Source: Flavobacteriales bacterium (lineage in GTDB: Bacteria > Bacteroidota > Bacteroidia > Flavobacteriales_E > Vicingaceae). From it: DNA of 53,513 bases. Every line of letters starts with the position of its first letter. Position 1 is the first letter of the stretch. Made by a program: the position numbers and the translations under genes. The stretch spans positions 1 through 53,513 of the forward strand of contig JAJCYO010000098.1 in assembly GCA_029262875.1 (NCBI GenBank), written 5' to 3'. Of the stretch, positions 33,198 through 40,597 are shown piece after piece. The notes under the pieces were generated by a model that was not told the DNA's origin, searched no databases, and saw only the letters and a program-made list of their open reading frames with translations.

Positions 33198-34349
33198 ATG
33201 AAAACAAATGTATTTTATTCATGGCAATCCGATTTAGAAGGAAAGTATAATCGAAATTTTATTTCTGATTGTATTGAGACTTCAGTTAGGGAGCTTGGGA
33301 AAGAAAAATTTAATGTTGAATTTAATACTGATAGAGATACAAAAGATGAAACTGGTTCTCCAGATATTGCAGATACAATTTTACGTAAAATTCAAGAGTC
33401 GCATATCTTTGTTGCAGATATATCAATTATTAACCCTGAAGATGAAAGATATAGAAAAGTTCAAAATCCAAATGTAATGTTAGAGCTTGGATTTGCTGTA
33501 AAGGAGTTGGGGTGGGAAAACATAATATTAGTATTCAATGAAGCTTATGGGAATGTATCTAAACTTCCTTTTGACATTAGAAATAGAAGGCCACTGATTT
33601 ATAAATTAAATCCTTCGGTTGATAAAGCTCAAATTAAAAAAAAAGTAGTCAACCTTCTAAAGGATAACTTTAAGAGTCAAGAAATTGATAGTGTCTTTAA
33701 ACGTAGAGAGATAGAAAGGCAGTACTCTCGATCTACCCCAAGAGCAAAATATTATGCTATTAAGCAACCCCCTTATTGGGAGTTTTTCTTAATGTCCGAA
33801 TTATTGAAATCGACAAGCGATAGATTATCATTTGAATATTTATTGGTAAAAGATAGAATTATTTACCAGTGGCAAAACCGTAAAACCGTAATGGAGATGT
33901 TAGACTGGTTCTCAGAATTAAACGACAACAACATTAAACATATTGAAGCTGTGGGGTTTATTCTTAATGAGAGAACTACCAAATCTTTTGGTGAACCTGG
34001 AAAACCTGGAGATGCGATTGAAATTAAACGTATTGCTGACACTTATGAACAAATAGGAAAAGCATCTCTCGAAATGGAAAAAATACTATTAAGTCATACT
34101 CTTAATATAGAACTTGAAAACATGAGAAATCTATATTTAGGATGCACAGAACATTTCATTAAATTTTTGACCCAGTTAAGCAATGATTTATTTAACATAA
34201 AAAATAGGGCAGAAACTAATATGGATGAAAAACAGATTAGACTATCTTATGAGTTTGAACCATATTTAGATACAGATAAAATTGTGTTGGAGCATAAAAG
34301 AGTTGTTGATTTAATAAAACAAGGAAAATTAAATAAGGATGAATATTAA
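33198..34349 (+). CDS. TIR-like nucleotide-binding domain protein, candidate antiphage effector
   Basis: 383 residues from ATG 33198; the earlier in-frame start at 33126 lies within the upstream gene. The N-terminal 150 residues show the TIR-like pattern VFYSWQSDLEGKYNRNFI, FNTDRDTKDETGSPDIADTI, SHIFVADISII, NPNVMLELGFAVKELGWENIILVFNE and LPFDIRNRRPLIY. The conserved E of LELG in such domains often serves NAD or nucleotide cleavage. The C-terminal 230 residues are mostly helical and unknown. Proteins with this head are frequent in bacterial defence islands. The gene follows a small membrane protein gene and lies in an AT-rich insert, which supports, but does not prove, a defence role. Confidence 0.72.
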   Translation: MKTNVFYSWQSDLEGKYNRNFISDCIETSVRELGKEKFNVEFNTDRDTKDETGSPDIADTILRKIQESHIFVADISIINPEDERYRKVQNPNVMLELGFAVKELGWENIILVFNEAYGNVSKLPFDIRNRRPLIYKLNPSVDKAQIKKKVVNLLKDNFKSQEIDSVFKRREIERQYSRSTPRAKYYAIKQPPYWEFFLMSELLKSTSDRLSFEYLLVKDRIIYQWQNRKTVMEMLDWFSELNDNNIKHIEAVGFILNERTTKSFGEPGKPGDAIEIKRIADTYEQIGKASLEMEKILLSHTLNIELENMRNLYLGCTEHFIKFLTQLSNDLFNIKNRAETNMDEKQIRLSYEFEPYLDTDKIVLEHKRVVDLIKQGKLNKDEY

Positions 34350-34431
34350 TATTTGAGTATTGGTGAATAATCAGCTTAGATGGAGGTTATATCTTTTGTC
34401 ATCCAAATAAGTCACACAAGCCTTTTTTAAG

Positions 34432-34439
34432 TAAGTTTG
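34432..34439 (+). promoter_or_regulatory. -7 promoter box before the gene at 34462
   Basis: TAAGTTTG matches TAnnTTTG and ends 22 bases before the ATG at 34462. No -33 TTTG is present at the ideal distance. It indicates that the following gene is transcribed separately from the TIR-like pair. Confidence 0.4.
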
Positions 34440-34461
34440 GCTCCACTTTTACCAACAACTA

Positions 34462-34950
34462 ATGACCAGAGATCAGATTGTCTTAGACTTTAATTTACGT
34501 TCGCGAGCACCTTCTTTTAACAGCTTGGAGTTGCACCACATCATTGTATTTGAGGGAGGGAAATACAGGAACTCGAGTTGGAGCGAATACGTAGCACCAG
34601 ATGAAGACAAGTGTATGATGCTATGGGAAGGTCCTGTGGATTGGAGAGATGATGCTACGCTAAAAGGAGGCTACCATCTGCATGAAGCGTCACCAATCCC
34701 AGCCATAGAAACGGAAGATGACATTGTTGCTGCAGTAGCATTGTACGTAGATGAACGGGCACTCAAATATTCTCGAAAGTTTGAAACGGATTATTTCAGG
34801 CATGAGATGATCCATAAAGTAGGAGCAGAAGAGGTAAAAGAAATAGGTGGCGTAAATGGGCTTTATTTTAGGTTAACATTTGGTGATGTGTTTGTTTTCA
34901 TCAATGAAACCATGGTTTATGTAACCAAAATGCCTAATTATTTACATTGA
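34462..34950 (+). CDS. Protein of unknown function
   Basis: A 162-residue soluble protein without signal peptide. It contains a beta-rich first half (LELHHIIVFEGGKYRNSSWSEYV, CMMLWEGPVDWRDDATLKGGYHLHEASP) and ends with FRLTFGDVFVFINETMVYVTK. No motif or family is recognised. Base composition is closer to the main genome than that of the TIR-like pair, so it may mark the right border of the insert. Confidence 0.5.
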   Translation: MTRDQIVLDFNLRSRAPSFNSLELHHIIVFEGGKYRNSSWSEYVAPDEDKCMMLWEGPVDWRDDATLKGGYHLHEASPIPAIETEDDIVAAVALYVDERALKYSRKFETDYFRHEMIHKVGAEEVKEIGGVNGLYFRLTFGDVFVFINETMVYVTKMPNYLH

Positions 34951-34981
34951 TCTACTGATTATAATTTCTTAAATTTATAGG

Positions 34982-35110
34982 ATGGGTAAAATCAGAGATA
35001 CCTGGAAAAAGGAAAAAGTTTCTATAATCCTGGGCATTATGGGGCTGATTTTATTCTATTTTCAAGATGGCATCCCTTTATTATTTAAGTGGGTGATTAG
35101 GCAATTTTAA
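34982..35110 (+). CDS. 42-residue single-pass membrane protein
   Basis: ATG 34982 to TAA 35110 encodes a basic N-terminus (MGKIRDTWKKEKV), a membrane helix (SIILGIMGLILFYF) and a short tail (QDGIPLLFKWVIRQF). It starts 31 bases after the preceding stop. Its topology is that of many small regulatory membrane proteins, but it could be chance; no family is known. Confidence 0.4.
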   Translation: MGKIRDTWKKEKVSIILGIMGLILFYFQDGIPLLFKWVIRQF

Positions 35111-35129
35111 AATACTCACTTTGAAGAAG

Positions 35130-35240
35130 ATGTTAATGAAGATATTCAATATAATGAGATGGTGGCTGATCATCTGTTTAGCTATTTCTGTTATGTTCGG
35201 GATCTTTATATTAGTGCTTTATTTTTTAGGGTATACATAA
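35130..35240 (+). CDS. 36-residue single-pass membrane protein
   Basis: ATG 35130 (or the ATG two codons later) to TAA 35240 encodes MLMKIFNIMRWWLIICLAIS followed by a hydrophobic tail ending FLGYT. The whole peptide is one membrane helix with a short basic-aromatic N-terminus. It lies 19 bases after the 42-residue protein, as a possible pair. Evidence is limited to open frame and topology. Confidence 0.35.
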   Translation: MLMKIFNIMRWWLIICLAISVMFGIFILVLYFLGYT

Positions 35241-35271
35241 TCCAAGTTATGGGTTTTAGAATTCTGCTTAT

Positions 35272-36117
35272 CTAATAATACTCATAAGTATACAACACTT
35301 TAGACGGCAGGGTTCCTTTTTGTCGGTCAAACGAAGTACAGAGTCCCTTTTCATCGTATTCGTAAATCATAATCACTTCTACCAAGCCACCTCTATCTTT
35401 ACGCAACAATTGTCCGCGCTCGTTGTATTTCATTTTGTCAATTACTTTAATGCCCATCAAAGAAGCTTCTTCTGAAACTCGGTTTCCGGCTTCATCGTTG
35501 GTGTAATAGACAGCAGCATCTTGTTGTCCATCTTCGTTGTAAGAAATCATCTTTTCGTCCAGTCCTCTGTAATCATAATGCGTAACGTATTTACCCGTTA
35601 AGTTTTCTTCTGTTTTGGTGTGTGCTTTATCATCGTACACATATGTGGTTATTTGTGGCTCACCACCTTTATAGGAGAATTGGCGTTCAATTTCTCGGCC
35701 CTTGCTATCATAACGAAACTCATGAATGCTATTTCCATCTTTTTCAGTCTCTACTTTCTTCAGCACATTGCCTGTCGAGTCCAATTCGTAAACGTATTCA
35801 GAGACTATTAATTCTCCATTAAAAAATTCATGCTTCGTAAGCAACCCATCTTTGTTGTAGTGGCTGATCTCATAATCTCCATCATCGTAATCGGATCGTT
35901 TCAATTTTACACCATGTTCCTTTATTAATTCTTCTTGAGTAGGCGCGCGTGCTATAGGTTCATAGCCATCATCTTCTTCAGTGTATTCTTCTTGGTGCAT
36001 GGCCGCTAAACTCTCAATGAGCTCCATTTCGTCTTGCGCTGAATTTCGGCAACCATCAAAAACGATGGCTATTGCTAATAGCATTAATACAATACATATT
36101 CTTTTCATTTTCATCAT
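35272..36117 (-). CDS. Lipoprotein with RHS/YD-like repeats
   Basis: A 281-residue lipoprotein; MMKMKRICIVLMLLAIAIVFDGCR gives a lipobox near Cys23. The body holds about eight strand repeats of the YD/RHS type (YNKDGLLTKHEFFNGEL, YELDSTGNVLKKVE, YDSKGREIERQFSYKGGE, YNERGQLLRKDRGGL, YEYDEKGLCTSFDR). Such repeats form beta-sheets or carbohydrate-binding shells. It is the last gene of a five-gene minus-strand operon and follows the TonB-like gene by 12 bases. Confidence 0.75.
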   Translation of the reverse strand: MMKMKRICIVLMLLAIAIVFDGCRNSAQDEMELIESLAAMHQEEYTEEDDGYEPIARAPTQEELIKEHGVKLKRSDYDDGDYEISHYNKDGLLTKHEFFNGELIVSEYVYELDSTGNVLKKVETEKDGNSIHEFRYDSKGREIERQFSYKGGEPQITTYVYDDKAHTKTEENLTGKYVTHYDYRGLDEKMISYNEDGQQDAAVYYTNDEAGNRVSEEASLMGIKVIDKMKYNERGQLLRKDRGGLVEVIMIYEYDEKGLCTSFDRQKGTLPSKVLYTYEYY

Positions 36118-36129
36118 GGGTTCATTCGT

Positions 36130-36807
36130 TTATCTAGATCCAAAGTTAATTTCCCAAACAAAGGTCCCTTTAGCAGATTCACCACCTTTTAGGGGCAATA
36201 TCCAATGCGCAGGGATGAGTCGAATGACACGCATGGCTTCCACATCCAATAAATCGTGTACACCTTTAGTAATGACTACATTGTATATTTCTTCATCTTC
36301 ATTGACATTAAAAGAGAGGTAGACCTTTCCTTTAATGCCCCTCTTTTTAGCACTTTCATTGTATACGAGGGTTTCCTCTATAAAAATGTGAAGAAGTGTC
36401 TTCCCTCCAATGTAGTCGAGCTTTCCTTTTTCACGTTTAGAAGTAATTACTTTGTTAGCGCTGTGGTCATAAACCTGGTCTATTAAACCATCATAATAAT
36501 AGCTCCATTGTCCAATCTTTTTTCCAGCAGCATAACTCCCCGTTGAATAAACACGTGAGTTACCTTGCATTTTAATGGTCCATTTACCATCACGCTTTCC
36601 ATTTTTGTAAAAGCCTTTTTCAAAAGCAATGCCTTTTTTGGTTTGCTTAAAATATTGCCCGTGTTTTACATCAGGCGTTTTCTTCATCACATAAAACTCC
36701 TCATTATAGTTTAAGCTGTCTGTAATGCTAATCTTTTTAGATCCTTTTCCTTGTCCCATGCTGAGCATTGGAAGAAGGGCAATGGCGATAAGTATGATTT
36801 TTTTCAT
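36130..36807 (-). CDS. Periplasmic protein with MORN-like repeats and TonB C-terminal domain
   Basis: A 225-residue exported protein with signal peptide MKKIILIAIALLPMLSMGQG. Central strands (FEKGFYKNGKRDGKWTIK, YAAGKKIGQWSYYYDGLID) resemble MORN/YwqK repeats. The last 80 residues match a TonB C-terminal domain (IKGKVYLSFNVNEDEEIYNVVITKGVHDLLDVEAMRVIRLIP). It lacks the N-terminal anchor and proline linker of true TonB, so it is probably an energy-independent TonB-like periplasmic binder, a combination frequent in Bacteroidota. Confidence 0.8.
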   Translation of the reverse strand: MKKIILIAIALLPMLSMGQGKGSKKISITDSLNYNEEFYVMKKTPDVKHGQYFKQTKKGIAFEKGFYKNGKRDGKWTIKMQGNSRVYSTGSYAAGKKIGQWSYYYDGLIDQVYDHSANKVITSKREKGKLDYIGGKTLLHIFIEETLVYNESAKKRGIKGKVYLSFNVNEDEEIYNVVITKGVHDLLDVEAMRVIRLIPAHWILPLKGGESAKGTFVWEINFGSR

Positions 36808-36848
36808 GGTTTGAATGTAGCAATAAATAATGAAATTTAGACAATGCG

Positions 36849-37454
36849 TTAGGCGCTCTTTTCAACAAATACCAAGCCAACTGCAAATACGATAAAAGGA
36901 ATAATAATTCCGCTTTTAAGCGTGTGGATCACATCATGGCTACCTTGGTGACCGATAAGCCCCAACAACCATATAGAAACAGGAGCAGCGCCAATCATAA
37001 TGATGATTGCAATGCCCAATCTAACCCAACTCACGTTTAACTTAAACAGCTTTAACACAATAAACGATCCTATCACTAAAAAGGGGAGGAGTACCAAGTG
37101 ACCATTTACCAGTAACAACAATTTCCAGGTGGGCAACTCCATTAGAAACATAGCGGATGGACCACCAATAAAAGTAGCCCTTAAACTCATTTCAATAAAA
37201 TAAAAAGAAATCATCCCAAAGAACAATCCAATGCCGTTGAGCCATATTCTCTTTTTAAGGCTTATGTTTAAACTGAGGTTGGCCCAAACGATAAAGAGAA
37301 GTAATCCTGCTGGTACGGCATAATGATAATAGCTTACCCAAGTTAATCCTTCCCAACCGAGGTGCTCAAGTTCTAAACGCCAGAGCACTCCAATGAGTAT
37401 AGCTGCAAATGCTAATGTGAATATGCTGTATTTACGAAAGAAGTTCATCACCAT
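36849..37454 (-). CDS. Integral membrane protein of unknown function
   Basis: A 201-residue protein with about six membrane helices (IFTLAFAAILIGVLW, YAVPAGLLLFIVWANLSL, NGIGLFFGMISFYFIEMSL, LLLLVNGHLVLLPFLVIGSFIVL, LGIAIIIMIGAAPVSIWLLGLIG, IIIPFIVFAVGLVFV). No transporter or enzyme motif is recognised. The codons MVMNFF allow a start two residues later. It lies inside the five-gene envelope operon, 26 bases after the transglutaminase-like gene. Confidence 0.65.
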   Translation of the reverse strand: MVMNFFRKYSIFTLAFAAILIGVLWRLELEHLGWEGLTWVSYYHYAVPAGLLLFIVWANLSLNISLKKRIWLNGIGLFFGMISFYFIEMSLRATFIGGPSAMFLMELPTWKLLLLVNGHLVLLPFLVIGSFIVLKLFKLNVSWVRLGIAIIIMIGAAPVSIWLLGLIGHQGSHDVIHTLKSGIIIPFIVFAVGLVFVEKSA

Positions 37455-37480
37455 TTAAAGATAGCAAAAATTGGGAGAGA

Positions 37481-38032
37481 TTATCTTAACGTAACTTTTT
37501 CTACCCACAAGTAATCATATACCGAAGGGTCAACCGCTATTGTTGCTCCAGTAGTTGTGTTTTCAATAATGACAAAATCATGGTCCTTAAAAAAAGGGCT
37601 GTCAAAAAACTGGTGCACGTTTTTTCCAAACACGTACAATTGTCCTTTGTGAGCCTGTGCTTTCCAGGTATCGTTTAAACTGTTTTGTCGCAATAAATAA
37701 TTACAAGCGGTGGCACAGAAAGTAGCGTACCCCACACAATGTGCTGTTTCAGTTGTTATCAAATCATTGGGGTTATTGTCGTTGGCATCTGCAGTAAAGC
37801 GCAACTTATCGGCTGTAAGGTCCAGACTTGTTACTATAATTTGATCTATATTAAGTTGTGTTGAGCCATTTTCATCAAGGTACTTGATCAGATCTGAGGA
37901 GGTAGCTTGATAACTCATACCAGTACCACTGTTTTCATAACTCACCATAAACCGAAACAATCCCCCACGAAATAAGAATAACGTAGCACCAATGATGAGC
38001 ATGGTTATAAATGTCTTTTTGAGAGTTTTCAT
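37481..38032 (-). CDS. Transglutaminase-like cysteine protease fold protein
   Basis: A 183-residue membrane-anchored or exported protein (hydrophobic N-terminus MKTLKKTFITMLIIGATLFLF). A papain/transglutaminase-like triad can be read as Cys99 (ETAHCVGYATFCA), His151 (KDHDFVIIEN) and Asp168 (AVDPSVYDY), in the expected order and context. The family hydrolyses or cross-links peptide or amide bonds. The assignment rests on these motifs alone. It overlaps the upstream lipoprotein gene by four bases, so the pair is likely co-translated. Confidence 0.65.
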   Translation of the reverse strand: MKTLKKTFITMLIIGATLFLFRGGLFRFMVSYENSGTGMSYQATSSDLIKYLDENGSTQLNIDQIIVTSLDLTADKLRFTADANDNNPNDLITTETAHCVGYATFCATACNYLLRQNSLNDTWKAQAHKGQLYVFGKNVHQFFDSPFFKDHDFVIIENTTTGATIAVDPSVYDYLWVEKVTLR

Positions 38033-38814
38033 TCGAGGTTGTTTTCTTTCTTATACTCATCACAGTAATCACCATCGTCATTAAACTTATGTTTAAATTG
38101 CCTGTAGTTAATTGAACCGTTAAAGACTTTGGAGTAATTGATGCCAAAATTCAACCGTAATTGTGTGCTGTAATTTCCATTAGGCACTTCAACAGCTACA
38201 ATAACAATTTCTTTAGGTGGCAATATAATGTCGCCAACACCATTACCACACATAAAGACAAATCGTTGCTCAATGGGCTTCCATAGACCACTGCTATCTT
38301 TTGCTTCTAATTTTAGTGGTATTAAGCCTCCATAGCCAACAAAAATGGTGTCAGGAGCTGTATTCGTAATCATCACAGGATAAGACGGACTACGCTCATT
38401 AATAAGGTGAGTGGTATCTATTTTAAGGTCGACTTCTGCCTTATGCCATCTTTTGTAGGGCCTTTCATCCAACCAATCGAGGTTGTATTTATTATAATAA
38501 GTGATATCCCTTTCTTTCAGCTGTTTCCGTTCCTCCTCGTCTAACTCCTTTGGAGCAAAAGGGTAGTAGTATCTTGACTCGACAGTGTCTTGATAAAGAC
38601 CTATATAAATGGGTTCATAGTGAGCTGTTCCAAACCACGTTGTTTCTTTTTGAAGGGATGGAATTACCCGAGCATCTATAGCATCCCTAATAAAAGGAAT
38701 TGGATAATCTACAATCTCTAATGGGGCTACTATTTTCGCTTCAACAGGTTTTTCCTGGCAACTGAAAACAGTAATTAAAAACACTATTGGTAGTATGTAG
38801 GTTAATTTGTGCAT
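38029..38814 (-). CDS. Lipoprotein of unknown function, first gene of envelope operon
   Basis: A 261-residue lipoprotein with MHKLTYILPIVFLITVFSCQE and lipobox Cys19. The protein is rich in beta strands and aromatic residues (YPVMITNTAPDTIFVGYGGLIPLKLEAKDSSG, VAVEVPNGNYSTQLRLNFGINYS), suggesting an immunoglobulin-like C-terminal domain. No family is recognised. It leads a minus-strand operon of five exported or membrane proteins and overlaps the transglutaminase-like gene by four bases. Confidence 0.6.
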   Translation of the reverse strand: MHKLTYILPIVFLITVFSCQEKPVEAKIVAPLEIVDYPIPFIRDAIDARVIPSLQKETTWFGTAHYEPIYIGLYQDTVESRYYYPFAPKELDEEERKQLKERDITYYNKYNLDWLDERPYKRWHKAEVDLKIDTTHLINERSPSYPVMITNTAPDTIFVGYGGLIPLKLEAKDSSGLWKPIEQRFVFMCGNGVGDIILPPKEIVIVAVEVPNGNYSTQLRLNFGINYSKVFNGSINYRQFKHKFNDDGDYCDEYKKENNLE

Positions 38815-38975
38815 AGAGAATGACTACAATATACATAACTCCTTTTTTGAATGAAAATTATCGATTTATAAAAATTGGTATAAATGGTAAACCAGTTTTC
38901 AACCCTTCCACTTAACTTGCAAAACGTTAAGAATCATGCATTTATTTGCATTTATAAAAAAAAGTTCAATTTGAA

Positions 38976-39004
38976 TGTAACTTTTTTCAGTTTCAAGTCA
39001 CTTA
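38976..39004 (+). promoter_or_regulatory. Putative ECF-type promoter of the second sigma locus
   Basis: TGTAAC (38976-38981) and GTC-ACTTA (38997-39004) are separated by 15 bases, matching the usual Bacteroidota ECF pattern TGTAAC-N15-16-GTC. It lies 40 bases before the sigma gene at 39045, which suggests autoregulation. It differs from the motif at 28137/30194, so the two sigma factors probably recognise different promoters. Confidence 0.6.
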
Positions 39005-39044
39005 CTGTAATAGGTGGTCACAAAATGAATTGCTAAGTATCTAA

Positions 39045-39545
39045 ATGAGTAGCGATAAGCAAGAAAAATTCCACAGGCTTTATACGCCTGTACACGATAA
39101 GTTTGAACGATTTTGTCGGGCAAGAGTGTATGGAGATATGGACTATTTCGACTTAATGCACGAGTCGGTTATCGTTGCTTATGAAAAACTGGATACCTTA
39201 AAAAATGAAGGCGCGTTTTTGTATTTCTTGTTTGGCATCTGTGTTAAGATACTGGCCAGTAGCAAACGGAAAAAGAAACCAAGTTACGCAGATACTAACG
39301 AATGGACGCACCTAAAAGACCCTGGAAATGCGACAGATCAACGAACTGAGGTACGCATTCTTCATGAAGCTTTAGCAGTGCTTCCAGAGGATCAAAAAGA
39401 AGCGTTGATGCTGTTTGAAATTGCTGGATTTACCATTAAAGAAATTGCCACCATGCAACAGAGTGGAGAGTCAGCCATTAAACAACGCCTGGTAAGAGGA
39501 AGAAACAAGTTAACCGAATTATTAACCCAAAACGAGGAGGTATGA
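39045..39545 (+). CDS. ECF-type RNA polymerase sigma factor
   Basis: A 166-residue sigma factor with region 2 (YTPVHDKFERFCRARVYGDMDYFDLMHESVIVAYEKLDTL) and region 4 (LAVLPEDQKEALMLFEIAGFTIKEIATMQQSGESAIKQRLVRGRNKL). Region 4 is a canonical helix-turn-helix. It differs clearly from the sigma factor at 28196. It overlaps the next gene by four bases (ATGA), the standard sigma/anti-sigma arrangement. Confidence 0.9.
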   Translation: MSSDKQEKFHRLYTPVHDKFERFCRARVYGDMDYFDLMHESVIVAYEKLDTLKNEGAFLYFLFGICVKILASSKRKKKPSYADTNEWTHLKDPGNATDQRTEVRILHEALAVLPEDQKEALMLFEIAGFTIKEIATMQQSGESAIKQRLVRGRNKLTELLTQNEEV

Positions 39546-40486
39546 AAATGACGAATAATCAAGATTACCTGAACCAACTGTTTGAGGCAGCAAGAAACGA
39601 AACCCCGATCGTTTCTGTAGATAAGATATGTAGTGCTGTTGAAGCACATGCAGCTGTCGGTTTAGCCGTAACAGCATCGGGTAAATTCTCTTTTTTAACC
39701 CTTAAAAATGGATTGATTGGCTTTGTTGCTACCGGAGTCATTGCCGGAAGCGTAGCAGTATTCAGTCCTAAAACTGTAGAAGAAGTACCCCAAGAGAAAA
39801 CAGTACAAAAAGTAGAAATGCCTCCTATAAGTGAAGAAGTCACACCCACCACCAACACTCCAGAACCTATAGTAGAAAAAGTGGAGACGCCTACTATAGC
39901 AACAGTAGTAGATAGTCCCGATGTAGAAGAACCCGTTCCTGCTCCAGCAGCCAACATAGATGTAGAAATAGGGGAGGATGAAGTTGTCATTCTTGTCAAC
40001 GATCAAAAAGTAGTAGTGGATGATGCTTCAGATGATGTTGATGGAATTGTGTCAGCCATTCGATTGGGATTAAGAAAACGCTACTTTATTACTGAAAAGA
40101 CCACAGAAGAAGAACTCAAGACAATTATCGCAGAATTAAAAAAAGATGCAGGCATAAAAATGACCTACAATAATTTAAGGTTCTCCAATAATAAATTGCT
40201 CCGGTTTGCCATAGAGTTAAAGAAGGGGAGAAGCATGATTAGAGCACATCATTCACATCAGCCAAGTTCATCTTACATCTATGAGTTCGGCTGGAAAATG
40301 AATGAGAATGGCAAATTCATTGATTTTTACACCATATCATGTCATGAACAAGATGGACATGTTTGTGCCATTTCTAATGATTGTGAACTCAAGGATTGTC
40401 AAAATGACAATAGCTTTCGCGGAGTAATAATAGATGATAATGATAACCTCTCAAACCGTAACAATAGAAAAACACATTTTAGATAG
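39542..40486 (+). CDS. Single-pass membrane protein, putative anti-sigma factor
   Basis: A 314-residue protein. The cytoplasmic head (1-50, NQDYLNQLFEAARNETPIVSVDKICSAVEA) is followed by one membrane helix (about 55-75, LIGFVATGVIAGSVAVF). A Pro/Glu/Val/Thr-rich periplasmic stretch (75-140) and a C-terminal domain (about 145-285) follow. The position directly after an ECF sigma gene and the topology fit an anti-sigma factor of Bacteroidota type. The C-terminal domain (YFITEKTTEEELKTIIAELKKDAGIKMTYNNLRFS) has no recognised family. Confidence 0.7.
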   Translation: MKMTNNQDYLNQLFEAARNETPIVSVDKICSAVEAHAAVGLAVTASGKFSFLTLKNGLIGFVATGVIAGSVAVFSPKTVEEVPQEKTVQKVEMPPISEEVTPTTNTPEPIVEKVETPTIATVVDSPDVEEPVPAPAANIDVEIGEDEVVILVNDQKVVVDDASDDVDGIVSAIRLGLRKRYFITEKTTEEELKTIIAELKKDAGIKMTYNNLRFSNNKLLRFAIELKKGRSMIRAHHSHQPSSSYIYEFGWKMNENGKFIDFYTISCHEQDGHVCAISNDCELKDCQNDNSFRGVIIDDNDNLSNRNNRKTHFR

Positions 40487-40498
40487 TTTAGTTGACTA

Positions 40499-40506
40499 CC
40501 CCCCCC
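40499..40506 (+). repeat. C8 homopolymer between two GTTTAGTT direct repeats
   Basis: Eight consecutive C, unusual for this AT-rich genome, lie between GTTTAGTT at 40486-40493 and 40508-40515. The tract is intergenic, about 90 bases before the lipoprotein start at 40598 and just before the terminator hairpin. Confidence 0.5.
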
Positions 40507-40522
40507 TGTTTAGTTAGTGCAA

Positions 40523-40559
40523 AAAGCCACATTCCGTTCTGGGTGTGGCTTTCTTTTTT
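40523..40559 (+). terminator. Rho-independent terminator of the second sigma locus
   Basis: AAAGCCACA (40523-40531) pairs perfectly with TGTGGCTTT (40544-40552) around a 12-base loop, followed by CTTTTTT. It separates the sigma/anti-sigma operon from the lipoprotein gene and invalidates the in-frame start at 40517. Confidence 0.85.
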
Positions 40560-40597
40560 GCATCAAAAGCGATGAGATTAATTCGTATTTTAGCTCT

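Noticed and set aside
39565-39999. 144-residue Ser/Thr-rich minus-strand frame
   Set aside because: Antisense of the Val/Pro/Glu-rich part of the anti-sigma candidate; the composition is explained by the opposite strand.
40517-40597. N-terminal extension of the lipoprotein gene
   Set aside because: These codons lie in a terminator hairpin and would bury the lipobox; ATG 40598 gives a proper signal peptide.
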